A stretch of 64,000 bases of DNA from CAVVEQ01 sp963802095 (GTDB taxonomy: Bacteria > Chloroflexota > Anaerolineae > Anaerolineales > Anaerolineaceae), in assembly GCA_963802095.1 (NCBI GenBank), contig CAWDHI010000001.1, positions 682,001 through 746,000 on the forward strand, read 5' to 3'. A program made the translations under genes and the position numbers. The stretch's first letter is position 1. Every line of letters begins with the position of its first letter. The notes below the pieces were generated by a model. It did no database searches, was not told the origin of the DNA, and saw only the letters and a list, made by a program, of their open reading frames with translations. Shown here one piece after another: positions 54,729 through 63,904 of this stretch.

Positions 54729-55757
54729 ATGAGAAAAGAAGTGATCCTGATTACTGGTGCGAATGGCGAAATTGGACATGGTTTGATCGATTTTCTCACG
54801 GATAAGAAAGATGCCTTTGTCATAGCGCTCGATGTACAACCATTGGACGATGCGCTTAATGCAAAAGTGGAACGATTCATCCTCGGGGATATTCTCGATA
54901 ATATGCTTCTCGGAAGGCTGGTAGCCGAGTACGAGATCCGCACCATTTTTCATCTTGCTTCTATCCTTTCCACCAAAGCAGAATACAACCCGGAGACCGC
55001 CCATAAGATCAATGTCGAGGGTACGATAAATCTACTGCGTCTCGCCGTGGAACAATCCTCCTGGCAGGGTAGACCGGTTCGTTTCCTTTATCCCAGTTCA
55101 ATTGCCGCCTATGGTTTACCAGACCTTAAGACAAAAAATGTCGCTGGTAAATTAATGGAATGTGATTATTGCCAACCTACCACAATGTATGGTTGCAATA
55201 AACTGTATTGCGAATACTTGGGGAGTTATTACTCCCGGTATTATCGCAGGCTTGCTGCAGACCGTCCGCAGCACCCGGTGGATTTCCGTTGTATCCGATT
55301 TCCAGGATTAATTAGTGCCACCACCATCCCCACCGGTGGGACAAGTGATTATGGTCCAGAAATGTTGCACCATGCCGCAAAAGGTATTCCATACGCATGT
55401 TTCGTCCGTCCTGATACCCAACTCCCATTCATGGTCATGCCTGACGCGATCAAAGCGTTGATTCAGTTGGAATCAGCCCCGGTTGAGACCCTGTCCCAGC
55501 TGGTTTATAACATAACCAGTTTCAGTCCCACCGCAGAGGATTTTCACAAAGAGATCCTGCGGGAATTCCCGGATGCACGGATCAGTTTTGAACCCCACCA
55601 CAGCAGGCAGAGTATCGTGGATAGCTGGCCTGCCGAAGTGGATGACTCCGCTGCCAGGCGGGATTGGGGTTGGTCACCGGATTATGGACAGGAAAGGGCT
55701 TTCAGCGAGTACCTTATCCCAGCGATTAAAGAGTATTACCGCGGGATGAATAAGTGA
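54729..55757 (+). CDS. SDR-type L-threonine 3-dehydrogenase (NAD-dependent epimerase family)
   Basis: An extended SDR of 342 aa. The N-terminal LITGANGEIGHGLIDFL is the Rossmann motif; the active site is YGCNKLYCEYLG (Tyr-x-x-x-Lys) with PSSIAAYG before it. The segment RFPGLISATTIPTGGTSDYG and the following HHAAKGIPYACFVRPDTQLP are characteristic of the short-type threonine dehydrogenase, so the reaction is threonine to 2-amino-3-ketobutyrate with NAD. This can yield glycine plus acetyl-CoA if a ligase (kbl) is elsewhere, linking to the glycine cleavage genes at 16789-19990. A UDP-sugar epimerase is less likely. Confidence 0.85.
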   Translation: MRKEVILITGANGEIGHGLIDFLTDKKDAFVIALDVQPLDDALNAKVERFILGDILDNMLLGRLVAEYEIRTIFHLASILSTKAEYNPETAHKINVEGTINLLRLAVEQSSWQGRPVRFLYPSSIAAYGLPDLKTKNVAGKLMECDYCQPTTMYGCNKLYCEYLGSYYSRYYRRLAADRPQHPVDFRCIRFPGLISATTIPTGGTSDYGPEMLHHAAKGIPYACFVRPDTQLPFMVMPDAIKALIQLESAPVETLSQLVYNITSFSPTAEDFHKEILREFPDARISFEPHHSRQSIVDSWPAEVDDSAARRDWGWSPDYGQERAFSEYLIPAIKEYYRGMNK

Positions 55758-55784
55758 TTTACAAATATCTGTAAGGAGTTGTAT

Positions 55785-56336
55785 ATGACCGAAAACAACG
55801 TCAACGGATTGCCTCCTCTCGCGGAGGATGAAAAGATCACTATGGTCATGATCTACCTGGATCAAGGGATCGTTTGGGGAAATGTACTCACCAAATCCCA
55901 GATCCGGGTGAGTACCTGGCTGCGAACTTCCGCTGCTCCAGATTTCATCACGATCTACCAGGCGAACTTTTTATTGACTTACGGAGGCACAGCTCAAAAA
56001 CCGATACTATATCCAGTAATGCATATTCCAACCCCCAAGGCGTTAGCCTTTCACATCATGCCCCCAAATGCCGACCCGGTGGATTATGACCCCACTGAAC
56101 CTAACCGCCGTCTGGAGAAAGCAGGGCTGATCCTGGGGGGTTTCATCTTTGAGGGCTTCATCAGGTTATCATCAATATCCAATCTAAATAGCTATATTGA
56201 TGTAACCCGGGAGGAATTTACAACTTTGTATGACCTGACCATTACTTGCCGCCCAATCCCTTCTCTCGGTACAATGAAAGTACCCTACGCCTTGATCCGC
56301 CAATCTGCTGTGATCTGGTGCAACCGGGAAAACTGA
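55785..56336 (+). CDS. Unknown conserved-looking cytosolic protein
   Basis: A 183-aa protein (ATG 55785, AAGGAG 6 nt upstream; a TTG 6 nt earlier is too close) that I do not recognise. Segments EKITMVMIYLDQGIVWGNVL, RVSTWLRTSAAPDFITIYQA and a hydrophobic but not membrane-like middle suggest two beta-rich domains. No signal peptide and no nucleotide-binding motif. The phrase PVMHIPTPKALAFHIMPP and a later EEFTTLYDLTITCRPIPSLG recur as a strand-loop pattern. It follows the threonine dehydrogenase gene by 27 nt and is convergent with the glycerate kinase gene, so it may be in the dehydrogenase operon. Confidence 0.6.
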   Translation: MTENNVNGLPPLAEDEKITMVMIYLDQGIVWGNVLTKSQIRVSTWLRTSAAPDFITIYQANFLLTYGGTAQKPILYPVMHIPTPKALAFHIMPPNADPVDYDPTEPNRRLEKAGLILGGFIFEGFIRLSSISNLNSYIDVTREEFTTLYDLTITCRPIPSLGTMKVPYALIRQSAVIWCNREN

Positions 56337-56343
56337 TTTCTTA

Positions 56344-57708
56344 TCAAAATATCAATAGATAAAACAAGTCCATCACATTCGTACCCGTTGAGCCGGTACG
56401 GATCATTCCACCTGCTTTTTCAAAATAATGATAGGAATCATTTTCAGAAAGATATTCTTGAATGGCCAGTCCATAACTTTCTCCCCTTCGGAATGTATCA
56501 CCGGTAATCACTGCGCCTGCGGCATTGGTTGGACCATCCTCCCCATCCGAAGCAAGCGCGACCAGGCAAACATTCTTCCTGCCTGCGAGGCTTCGCGCTG
56601 CTGTCAGCGCAACCTCCAAATTGCGTCCACCGTATCCCCCACCCTTCAGCTGGACGGTCGTTTCACCCCCACCCACAAGGCAAACGGGGTTTGCGTTCCT
56701 GATGGTGTCGTCAATATTTTTCAACAGGATTTCCGCCAGTTCTTTGCCAATTTTGCATGCTTCTCCTTGGATCGAAGATCCCAGATTACTCGTAACAAAT
56801 CCCAGGCAGCTTGCTTCATCCAAGGAAGCTGAGACCGATGTCTCATTACTGGCAATTAATTGAAATGCACATTTCTTAAAAACTTCATCGCCGGTTTTTA
56901 AAGTTTCAGGTTTCCTTCCTTCCAGCCCATCCGTAATGGCCTTTAAAATCGATGCTGGTAGAGTTTCCTGAAGCTTGTAATTCTGGATAATTCTTACCGC
57001 GTCCTGATACGTACTCTCATCAGGTACAGTCGGACCGGAGGCAATGGTTCCCGGGGGATTATCTATCACATCTGAAATAGCAAGTGTAAGCACTTCGGCT
57101 GGTGAGCAGTGTCTTGCCAACCCCCCCCCTTTCACGCGATCCAGGTGCTTTCTCAGGGTGTTGATCTCCCCGATGGTCGCTCCGCATTTTAATAATTCCC
57201 TGGTTAGCGCTTGGATATCTTCCAGTTTGATACCCTCAAATGGAAGCGTCATCAAAGCAGAACCACCCCCGGAGATCAGGCAGATAATCAGGTCATCTTT
57301 TGGTATATCTGTGCAGTATTCAACCAATTTCCTCGTGGAGCGTAGGGATTCTTCTCCTGGAATTGGATGGTTGCCTTTCAATATTTCGATACTGTGCGGT
57401 AATTGAAAATTCTCCACATTCGGAAATGATTTAGTGATTAAAACCCCACCAGTAATAGCATTCCCCAACACATCCATCAATCCCAGTGCCATTTGTATGG
57501 ATGCTTTGCCTGCGCCAATTAAATGGATATTTCGCTGCAATGCAATTTTTCTTTGGGTGTCTCTAATTAATATTGAACCATTTTCAACCGAAATAGCCGA
57601 GCGAACCGATTTTCGTGGATCAGCGGCGTCCAATCCTGCGGTGAGTATCCTGAGGAGTTTATCCTGCTGAATTATCGTCAAGGGTGAATTGGTAATTTGA
57701 ATTCTCAT
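56344..57708 (-). CDS. Glycerate 2-kinase (GckA/TtuD, MOFRL family)
   Basis: Phosphorylates glycerate to 2-phosphoglycerate. The 454-aa protein is made of the DUF4147 N-domain (LIGAGKASIQMALGL, NHPIPGEESLRS, ICLISGGGSALM, INTLRKHLDRVKGGGLAR and VIDNPPGTIASGPT) and the MOFRL C-domain (LVGGGETTVQLKGGG, GRNLEVALTAAR, ALASDGEDGPTNAAGAVITG). All glycine-rich loops are intact. It links glycerate from serine, glyoxylate or sugar acid breakdown to glycolysis. It is divergent from the ADP-forming CoA ligase, separated by a 172-nt region with palindromes. Confidence 0.92.
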   Translation of the reverse strand: MRIQITNSPLTIIQQDKLLRILTAGLDAADPRKSVRSAISVENGSILIRDTQRKIALQRNIHLIGAGKASIQMALGLMDVLGNAITGGVLITKSFPNVENFQLPHSIEILKGNHPIPGEESLRSTRKLVEYCTDIPKDDLIICLISGGGSALMTLPFEGIKLEDIQALTRELLKCGATIGEINTLRKHLDRVKGGGLARHCSPAEVLTLAISDVIDNPPGTIASGPTVPDESTYQDAVRIIQNYKLQETLPASILKAITDGLEGRKPETLKTGDEVFKKCAFQLIASNETSVSASLDEASCLGFVTSNLGSSIQGEACKIGKELAEILLKNIDDTIRNANPVCLVGGGETTVQLKGGGYGGRNLEVALTAARSLAGRKNVCLVALASDGEDGPTNAAGAVITGDTFRRGESYGLAIQEYLSENDSYHYFEKAGGMIRTGSTGTNVMDLFYLLIF

Positions 57709-57773
57709 TTTCAGGTTTCGGAAATGTCAAAACTTAGTACATTTGTTTTTTAGACAGGGGCTTAAAATAACTC

Positions 57774-57800
57774 TGATTAATCATGATTGTAGTCTACAAT
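57774..57800. promoter_or_regulatory. Two adjacent palindromes in the divergent region before the CoA ligase
   Basis: TGATTAATCA (57774-57783, perfect) and ATTGTAG-T-CTACAAT (57786-57800, 7-bp arms around one base), 2 nt apart. Size and spacing suit a dimeric regulator controlling one or both divergent genes. Confidence 0.5.
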
Positions 57801-57880
57801 AATCAGGTGTTTTCTTTCATACTCTCCAAATCAATGATTATAAAATTCAATCTCAATATTTTTAAGTAGGAGGAATTGAA

Positions 57881-59992
57881 GTGAATCAAGAAGTTATCAA
57901 TGGTTTGATCCGTCCAAAAAATGTTGCCATTATCGGTGCTTCCGCCACGCCAGGCAAGATCGGGCACACTGTGGTCTTGAACCTGATTAAAGGTGGATAT
58001 GAGGGGGGCATTTACCCAGTGAACCCCGATTCCGAGGAGATTCTCGGAAAAAAAGTTTACAAGTCTGTAAAAGATATCCCCGGCTCGGTTGATGCAGCAA
58101 TTATCACCATTCCCGCCAAGTTCGTTTCTCTGGTGATCGATGAATGCGGACAAAAAGGTGTGAAAGGATTGATCGTTATCACCTCCGGCTTTTCCGAAGT
58201 AGGTCGCAAAGATCTTGAGGTTGATATGGTGGAGAAGGCGCATAAATATGGCATGTGCGTCCTGGGCCCAAATATCGTTGGCACTCTATCGAATGCTGAT
58301 AAATTCAATGGTTCCTTCGCGCCATTCCTCCCGCTGCCTGGCAAGTCTTCCATGATTACCCAATCCGGCGCGTTGCTCATCGCGATCGATGCCGCCTCAT
58401 TCACGCGGCGGGTGGGATTCGAAAAATTGATCTCCATTGGCAATATGAGCGATGTGGATTTCGCCGACCTGGTGACCTGGCTCAACAATGATCCTGCCAC
58501 CTATTGCATTTCGCTCTACGTGGAAGGATTCAAGGATGGCCGAGCTTTCATCGAAGCCGGTAGGAAGGCTTCCAAACCGATCATCGCATTAAAATCTGGT
58601 GTATCCGCCCACGGTGCAGCCGCAGCCGCCTCCCATACTGGCTCCCTTGCCGGCGCAGCCAAAATATACAGCGCAGCTTTTCAACAAGCCGGGGTTATCC
58701 AGGCACAGGACCTGAATGATCTTTTCAACCGCACCCAGGTCCTCTCTCTCCAACCCCCCATGAAAGGCGAGAAGATGTTGGTTCTCACAAATGGTGGCGG
58801 AGTTGGCGTTTTGGCGACAGATGCGGCAGAAAAATACGGTATCCCCCTGATGTTTGCCCCTGATGACGTTCAGGCTGAATTAAAAAAACACATGCCGGAT
58901 TATGGCTCCGCCAAGAACCCGGTGGATATGACTGGTATGGCCGGTAACGACTGGTACCGCGAAACAACACAATTCTCCTTCGCTCATCCCTGGGTGGATG
59001 GTTTATGCGTTTTATATTGTGAAACCGCCATGACCGATCCCCAGGGGATCGCCGAAAGTATCAAGGCCGGTATCGATTCCACCGGGATCAAGGATAAACC
59101 CGTAACGGTTTCCTTCGTCGGTGGCGAGCGGTCTGATAAAGCCATGCGATGGCTTGTTGAAAATGGCATCCCTGCCTATGGCGCACCAGATCTGGCGGTT
59201 AATGCCTTGGCATGCCTGAGGGAATACGCGCGCATCAAGGAAATCGCAGCCGAGCCGGATTACCAATGCGAACCTGTGGAAAGAAATAAAGCTCTGGATG
59301 TGATTGCGAAAGCTCGTGCTGACGGGAGGGATTCACTTACTGAGATCGAAGCCAAGCAGGTCTTCGCGGCTTACGGTCTGCCTGTGACGAAAATCTCGCT
59401 CGCCAAGACCGAAGATGAGGCTGTTGAAAAAGCGGTTGAAACCGGTTACCCGGTGGTTATGAAGATCGTTTCTCCGGATATTTTACATAAATCCGATGCC
59501 GGGGGTGTCAAAGTCAACGTGAAAGACGAAATCGGTGTTCGCGAAGCATGGAAAACTATCATGGCTAACGCGAAAGCATACAAACCGGATGCAAATATCC
59601 ATGGGATTGCTGTCCAGGAAATGGCCCCCTGGGGTACTGAGGTCATTTTAGGCTCTGTGAATGATTCATCTTTTGGACCAACCGTCATGTTTGGGTTAGG
59701 CGGTATTTTCGTCGAAGTGCTTAAAGATGTTACCTTCCGGGTGACACCCGTAACGCAAGGCCAAGCACGCAGGATGTTATCCGAAATTCGAGGAGCCCCC
59801 ATCCTGAAAGGTGCTCGCGGAGAATCGCCGCGAGACCAGGAAGCTATGGTGGAGACGATCTGTAAATTCTCCAACATGATCCTGGATCTGAAGGATGAAA
59901 TTTCAGAGACTGATGCAAATCCTTTATTGGTTTATGAAACAGGCAAGGGTTTGAAAGTGGCTGATGCCCGCGTAATCCTGAAACGAAAATAA
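57881..59992 (+). CDS. Acetate--CoA ligase (ADP-forming), alpha-beta fusion
   Basis: Converts acyl-CoA, ADP and phosphate to acid, CoA and ATP; the main energy-saving step of peptide fermentation in many anaerobes. The alpha part has the CoA-binding NVAIIGASATPGKIGHTVVL, GPNIVGTLSN, the Succ-CoA-ligase flavodoxin-like domains, and the phosphohistidine His252 in ASHTGSLAGAAKIYSA. The beta part is an ATP-grasp (LPVTKISLAKTEDEAVEKAV, VVMKIVSPDILHKSDAGGV, QEMAPWGTEVILG). Length 703 aa, normal for the fused form. AGGAGG lies upstream of GTG 57881. Substrate may be acetyl-CoA or a branched/aryl acyl-CoA. Followed by a strong terminator. Confidence 0.93.
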   Translation: MNQEVINGLIRPKNVAIIGASATPGKIGHTVVLNLIKGGYEGGIYPVNPDSEEILGKKVYKSVKDIPGSVDAAIITIPAKFVSLVIDECGQKGVKGLIVITSGFSEVGRKDLEVDMVEKAHKYGMCVLGPNIVGTLSNADKFNGSFAPFLPLPGKSSMITQSGALLIAIDAASFTRRVGFEKLISIGNMSDVDFADLVTWLNNDPATYCISLYVEGFKDGRAFIEAGRKASKPIIALKSGVSAHGAAAAASHTGSLAGAAKIYSAAFQQAGVIQAQDLNDLFNRTQVLSLQPPMKGEKMLVLTNGGGVGVLATDAAEKYGIPLMFAPDDVQAELKKHMPDYGSAKNPVDMTGMAGNDWYRETTQFSFAHPWVDGLCVLYCETAMTDPQGIAESIKAGIDSTGIKDKPVTVSFVGGERSDKAMRWLVENGIPAYGAPDLAVNALACLREYARIKEIAAEPDYQCEPVERNKALDVIAKARADGRDSLTEIEAKQVFAAYGLPVTKISLAKTEDEAVEKAVETGYPVVMKIVSPDILHKSDAGGVKVNVKDEIGVREAWKTIMANAKAYKPDANIHGIAVQEMAPWGTEVILGSVNDSSFGPTVMFGLGGIFVEVLKDVTFRVTPVTQGQARRMLSEIRGAPILKGARGESPRDQEAMVETICKFSNMILDLKDEISETDANPLLVYETGKGLKVADARVILKRK

Positions 59993-60004
59993 ATTCAACT
60001 TAAT

Positions 60005-60045
60005 AAAAAAAGACAGCTCCCCTTTCACAGGAGCTGTCTTTTTTT
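60005..60045. terminator. Bidirectional terminator after the ADP-forming CoA ligase
   Basis: A 16-bp stem with AAAAAAAGACAGCTCC and its complement around a 9-nt loop, A-rich on the left and T-rich on the right, so it works on both strands. It lies between two convergent genes. Confidence 0.85.
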
Positions 60046-60458
60046 TATGAACTTCGTAGATGCTGGTAAGCACCCTTCCAGGGTGAACCGATCCGGTTTT
60101 TCTCTGCCACCTTCACCGAACCAAATTTCTGCCCAGTCCTGGCTGCCAGGGATGCCACTGTACCCCAATCTTCCTTCATCAAAGCATCTTTGAAGCTTTT
60201 TGCGTAAAAACCGGTCCACTCCCAATCCATGCGAAATCGCTCGGCTTTCACCCAGTAGCCTCTTTTTTCCCAGGCAGCCACAGATTCATCCACAGTGTCG
60301 GCAATCGATTTCAAAGCCATTGAAATATACGCGGTGATATCCCGGGTTTCTTCTCCGGTTTCTGCCTGCTTTAATAACTCCCTCAGCGCAACCACCACCG
60401 ATTTGACCATCAAATTCCGGTTTTTACCGGCACTTTCCGTATTAATGATCTTGCTCAC
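60045..60458 (-). CDS. Unknown small protein
   Basis: A 137-aa protein I do not recognise. It is mostly helical (VKSVVVALRELLKQAE; AYISMALKSIADTVDESVAAWEKRGY) and ends with a basic segment (VKAERFRMDWEWTG; KNRIGSPWKGAYQHLRSS). No motif for catalysis or metal binding. Its stop overlaps the terminator of the CoA ligase gene. It lies 102 nt before the divergent tRNA-Pro gene. Codon style matches the host. Confidence 0.6.
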   Translation of the reverse strand: MSKIINTESAGKNRNLMVKSVVVALRELLKQAETGEETRDITAYISMALKSIADTVDESVAAWEKRGYWVKAERFRMDWEWTGFYAKSFKDALMKEDWGTVASLAARTGQKFGSVKVAEKNRIGSPWKGAYQHLRSS

Positions 60459-60518
60459 ATTTCCTCGTTAATATTTAGAATGAGGCGCAATTATACCTTC
60501 TGAGGTAGTGATTATTCA

Positions 60519-60547
60519 TTGCCAAATGATGGCATTCAGCATATAAT
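60519..60547 (+). promoter_or_regulatory. Promoter of tRNA-Pro
   Basis: TTGCCA (60519-60524) and TATAAT (60542-60547), 17 nt apart; the tRNA begins 13 nt after the -10. Confidence 0.75.
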
Positions 60548-60560
60548 ACCAGCCGAAGTT

Positions 60561-60638
<78 letters not shown>

Positions 60639-60647
60639 GTATATAAA

Positions 60648-60678
60648 GCAAAAACCTCCTATTTCAGGAGGTTTTTGC
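60648..60678 (+). terminator. Terminator after tRNA-Pro
   Basis: A 13-bp perfect stem GCAAAAACCTCCT / AGGAGGTTTTTGC with a 5-nt loop and a T5 run in the 3' arm. Confidence 0.8.
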
Positions 60679-60695
60679 CTATATATGGGGGTATC

Positions 60696-61874
60696 TTATT
60701 GAGTGATATATGGCTTAGCAGGTTCCTTGGTGCCATTAAGGGGCCATTCGACTTTTACTGGTGTGATCAGATTGTCGATAAGCTCTGCGGCTTCATCCTG
60801 CAATTCATTTATCAAGTGTCCATAAGTATCTAAGTGTGACACTTACCTTGGAATGCCCAAGTCTCTTGGAGACAATGATCACCGGGACACCATGATTTAG
60901 CATTAGTGACGCAGCTGTATGACGGAGATCGTGGAATCGTATCTCTTTTAGCCCGGATTTTTGTAGTAAGCTCTTGAAACTTCGTAACAAATTTCTTTGA
61001 TCCATTGGTGTTCCTTTCGAAGATGGAAAGATCAGGTCGTTATTCTTGCCATTGATCAGTTTCCATCTTTTCAAGGTCCTGGCGAATTTTATGTTCTTTG
61101 AGTTTCTCCAGAGTTTGACTTCCATATTTTAATTGATCTTCGGCCAGCAGCTGTTTTCGTTGTTTTAAAGTAGTTTTCTTTTTGGCGATTACGTTTAAGT
61201 TGTCTTTGAACAGTAATGGTACTTTTTTCAATATCTAAATCTGACCATTTCAACCCCAATACCTCGGATTGGCGTAAGCCAGTCGCAAGTACAAGCTGAT
61301 AAAGGACCTCATTTCGATCACCTTGTGCTGCGAGCAGAAATTGATTGGTTTCATTTTCATCATAAAATTGCATTTCTTTCTTTTCAGGTCTGGGAGGGTT
61401 GGTTAGGTCCACTGGATTCCGCCCAATAAAACCCATCCTGACAGCGTAATCCAGTGATTTGTGGAGAATCACATGGATAATCTCGATGGTCCTTATTCCT
61501 GTTCCTTTCTTCAATTCTCTATCGTAAAAATTCTGAATCAGCTCGGGCTTAAGATCTTTGAGTTTCGTTTGACCAATTGAAGGGATTATTCTCTTATGCG
61601 AATTCATATCATAAATGTACCAACTTTCTTCTTGGTAGTCTGGCCTTATGTAGACCAACCATCTCTCTAAAAGTTCAGAGAGTGTGGTTTGTGCTCCTGT
61701 GTAAGTGAGACCTTGGTCAATTTGGGCAATCGTCTGTTTGCGCCATTCCATACATTCTTTCTGGGTTTTAGCAGTATGGCTTAATCTTCCACCATTCAGT
61801 CGAATTTGTACACGAAAGGAACCATTTGCTAATTTGGAAATTGTTCCTTCATGGTTACTGCGTCGTTTAGCCAT
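60696..61874 (-). pseudogene. Tyrosine recombinase/integrase, three frame breaks
   Basis: Phage/ICE-type integrase next to tRNA-Pro, pointing toward it. It starts at ATG 61874 (AAGGAGG upstream). N-terminal AP2-like arm-binding region (ISKLANGSFRVQIRLNG), SAM-like core-binding domain (LSELLERWLVYIRPDYQ), then catalytic Arg in ATGLRQSEVLGLKWSDLD. Three breaks, each repaired by skipping one base: about 61142 (before YGSQTLEKLKEHK), about 61042 (before NDLIFPSS) and about 60832 (before DTYGHLINELQ). Restored catalytic features are HDLRHTAASLM, LGHSKVSVTL and the nucleophile Tyr in DTYGHL, and the frame would end at 60696. As written it cannot give a full enzyme. Confidence 0.85.
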
Positions 61875-61937
61875 TTTTGCCTCCTTTATTGAATTGGTAA
61901 GTGAGTAACAAACATAACAAACATGACAATACTTTTA

Positions 61938-62973
61938 CTATTGGTTAGGTATTTCATCATCATCTCCTGTTTTATCGATTTCGCGAAGATAATATGGTTG
62001 CAATCTCCCAATTTTTTCACCTTTGATAATTAGGTCATCGGCGACGAGTTCAGATAAATCATGTCCTACATTTCCTTGATCTTCATGCATCCTTTCAGAG
62101 ATGGATGAAGGAGTAGCATATGATCCTTCTGCTATTAATTCTTTGATACTTTCAAGGACTCTCCATTTACAAGAGCCTGGTGAAGGTATATTTGACTGGT
62201 CATTAAGTTCCCACTTTAAAAAGTCCTTATTGAAGGAAAGTTCAATTTCTCTTTCTTCAATATCACGGCCTTTGGCAACCAACTTTCCTTTCGAATCATT
62301 TTTTGAGCGATACAAACCAAAAATGGTATCCAGTGGTGCTGATTTTCCGGTACAACCCAGGAGATCCTCGATTGGATCTTGATCAAATCCATTTTGTTTT
62401 CTCATGTGATCAACGAATAGCAAGGAGACATCGTTTTCTAGCGCAGTAGTTTGAAGATCTCCGTATAAGCATGACATCTGGGAGTTATCTATTTGATCCA
62501 AATTGCTGAACAAACGGCCAACTGTGTCAACGATGATCAATCCGTACAAGTTCTTCTCGCATTATGTATAGTAGAGATTCCTTTCCACCGGCTTTGAAAG
62601 TGTCCCATTTCATTTCAAAAGTCAAAGGAACAATTTCCCCAAAATTTCCTTGTAGATTATTTCGCGACTTCAAGCGTCTTGGACTATCTTCGAGAGCAAG
62701 ATAACAAACAGATCTTTGAGAAGTCTTAATTCCTAAAAACGGCTTCCCGGATGCGACTGCATAGGCTAGTTGCAATGCGAGGAGGGACTTCCCGATTTTC
62801 GGTCTCCCACCAAGGGAAGACAATCCTGCCGGTAAAAGTCCTTGAACGATGTATTCAGGTTCAGGAAATTCCGTATTTAATAATTCATCCAACGTGTACC
62901 TATTCTGATGTACAAAATTGGCGTTTTGAGTTGAATTTGTAACCAATAGAGGTGAGTCGATCTGTTTATACAT
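61938..62973 (-). pseudogene. RepA-like AAA ATPase of the integrative element, one frame break
   Basis: RecA-fold ATPase of the AAA_25/RepA type found in small plasmids and satellite elements. ATG 62973 has AAGGAGATT upstream and overlaps the HTH gene stop by 8 nt. Walker A is GGRPKIGKSLLALQLA (residues 55-70); SVCYLALEDSPRRLKSR follows. A one-base skip near 62550 joins it to GLIIVDTVGRLFSNLDQ (Walker B-like), LLFVDHMRKQNG and a C-terminal winged helix. In one frame only 160-204 aa can be made. Likely role: replication or stabilisation of the excised element. Confidence 0.75.
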
Positions 62974-63238
62974 GGCTAATCTCCTTCTCCGATGATAAAT
63001 TTGTATCAATATTGACTATTTTGGATTGTGTTAACAAGGGTTCAGGGTCCCCGAGTGAACCAATGTTTCTGGAATGATTGTCCTGAATGAATTGATTCAA
63101 GACCTCTGGGTGAACGCGAACGATCTTTCCCACCTTGAAAGATGGGATATCTCCTTTACTCACCATTGAGTAGGCTAGTGACCGAGAGATATTTAGAACA
63201 TTCGCCACATCTGTAACTTTCATAAGTTTCGTAGCCAT
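62966..63238 (-). CDS. Excisionase-like MerR/HTH_17 DNA-binding protein
   Basis: A 90-aa protein with an N-terminal helix-turn-helix of the excisionase type: LMKVTDVANVLNISRSLAYSMVSKGDIPSFKVGKIVRVHPEVLNQFI, with the wing reading IVRVHPE, as in Xis-like directionality factors and plasmid control proteins. The C-terminal tail is polar. GAGGAG precedes ATG 63238. It begins the minus-strand set HTH-ATPase-integrase and is the only one of the three with an intact frame. Confidence 0.75.
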   Translation of the reverse strand: MATKLMKVTDVANVLNISRSLAYSMVSKGDIPSFKVGKIVRVHPEVLNQFIQDNHSRNIGSLGDPEPLLTQSKIVNIDTNLSSEKEISHV

Positions 63239-63246
63239 AATAGGCT

Positions 63247-63904
63247 CCTCTTTATTTTTAGAATTTGCCCGCTGTCATACTGCGGGGTCCCACCATCCCC
63301 AAACCAATCGTGGAAGAAAAGAAACAAAAATTCGTCTCGATGGATATGGTCAATGATGAACTGATCCATCACGACAATCCCACATCTTCCAAGTTGATAA
63401 GGTTCACTTTCAAACCACTTTGGTTCTCTCAGGATACTTTTACAAATATCTTTGAAAACCCTTACTCTAATGTTGATTTAGAAAGTCGGTTTCGGAAGAA
63501 TAAAATTCGGTCTATTTAATTGTTCTCTAAATAATCGTTGGCTGTGGACTAAGAAATGTGTCTAGGTTAAGAATTAAAATGAAAACGGCTCCAAGAAAAA
63601 TTTATCGATTCTAGTGTCTAATTAATCCTACTGTGTACAGATTCTTAAGCCGTTTTTGTCTATAGGTTATGTTTTATTTATATGTTTTGTCTTGAGTTTA
63701 ATTCTTATGTAGATGATATGTAATTATTCTCTGCAAATTTTGTTTACTGAAATTTAGTGTCTCCTTTCTAGCATATCTTTTAGTATAAATATTTTACTAG
63801 ATATGAAAATTTTCGCAAGGGTGGTTACCCTACGCATAAGTCGATGTGTACTGGTGAGAAATATGACTGCCAGTACTCGATCGTCAACATTCCCGATTAA
63901 CTAT
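63247..63904. other. Largely non-coding, AT-rich end of the integrative element
   Basis: No supported gene. An 84-codon frame (63265-63519, plus strand) has no recognisable motif and no clear ribosome site. Visible structure: paired inverted repeats at 63567-63666, a GTGTCTA repeat (63558-63564 and 63614-63620), and a 7-bp hairpin GTACTGG / CCAGTAC at 63848-63876. I found no second copy of the tRNA-Pro 3' end here, so an attachment repeat is not seen. Composition returns to host-like near 63900. Confidence 0.5.
63567..63666. repeat. Two crossed inverted repeats (pseudoknot-like order)
   Basis: TTAAGAAT (63567-63574) pairs with ATTCTTAA (63651-63658), and AAAACGGCT (63582-63590) with AGCCGTTTT (63658-63666). 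The order A-B-A'-B' means the two pairings cross, as in a pseudoknot, or are alternatives. Confidence 0.5.

Noticed and set aside
63265..63519. 84-codon plus-strand frame in the element's tail
   Set aside because: No motif, no convincing ribosome site and AT-rich non-coding surroundings; kept only as a note in the region entry.
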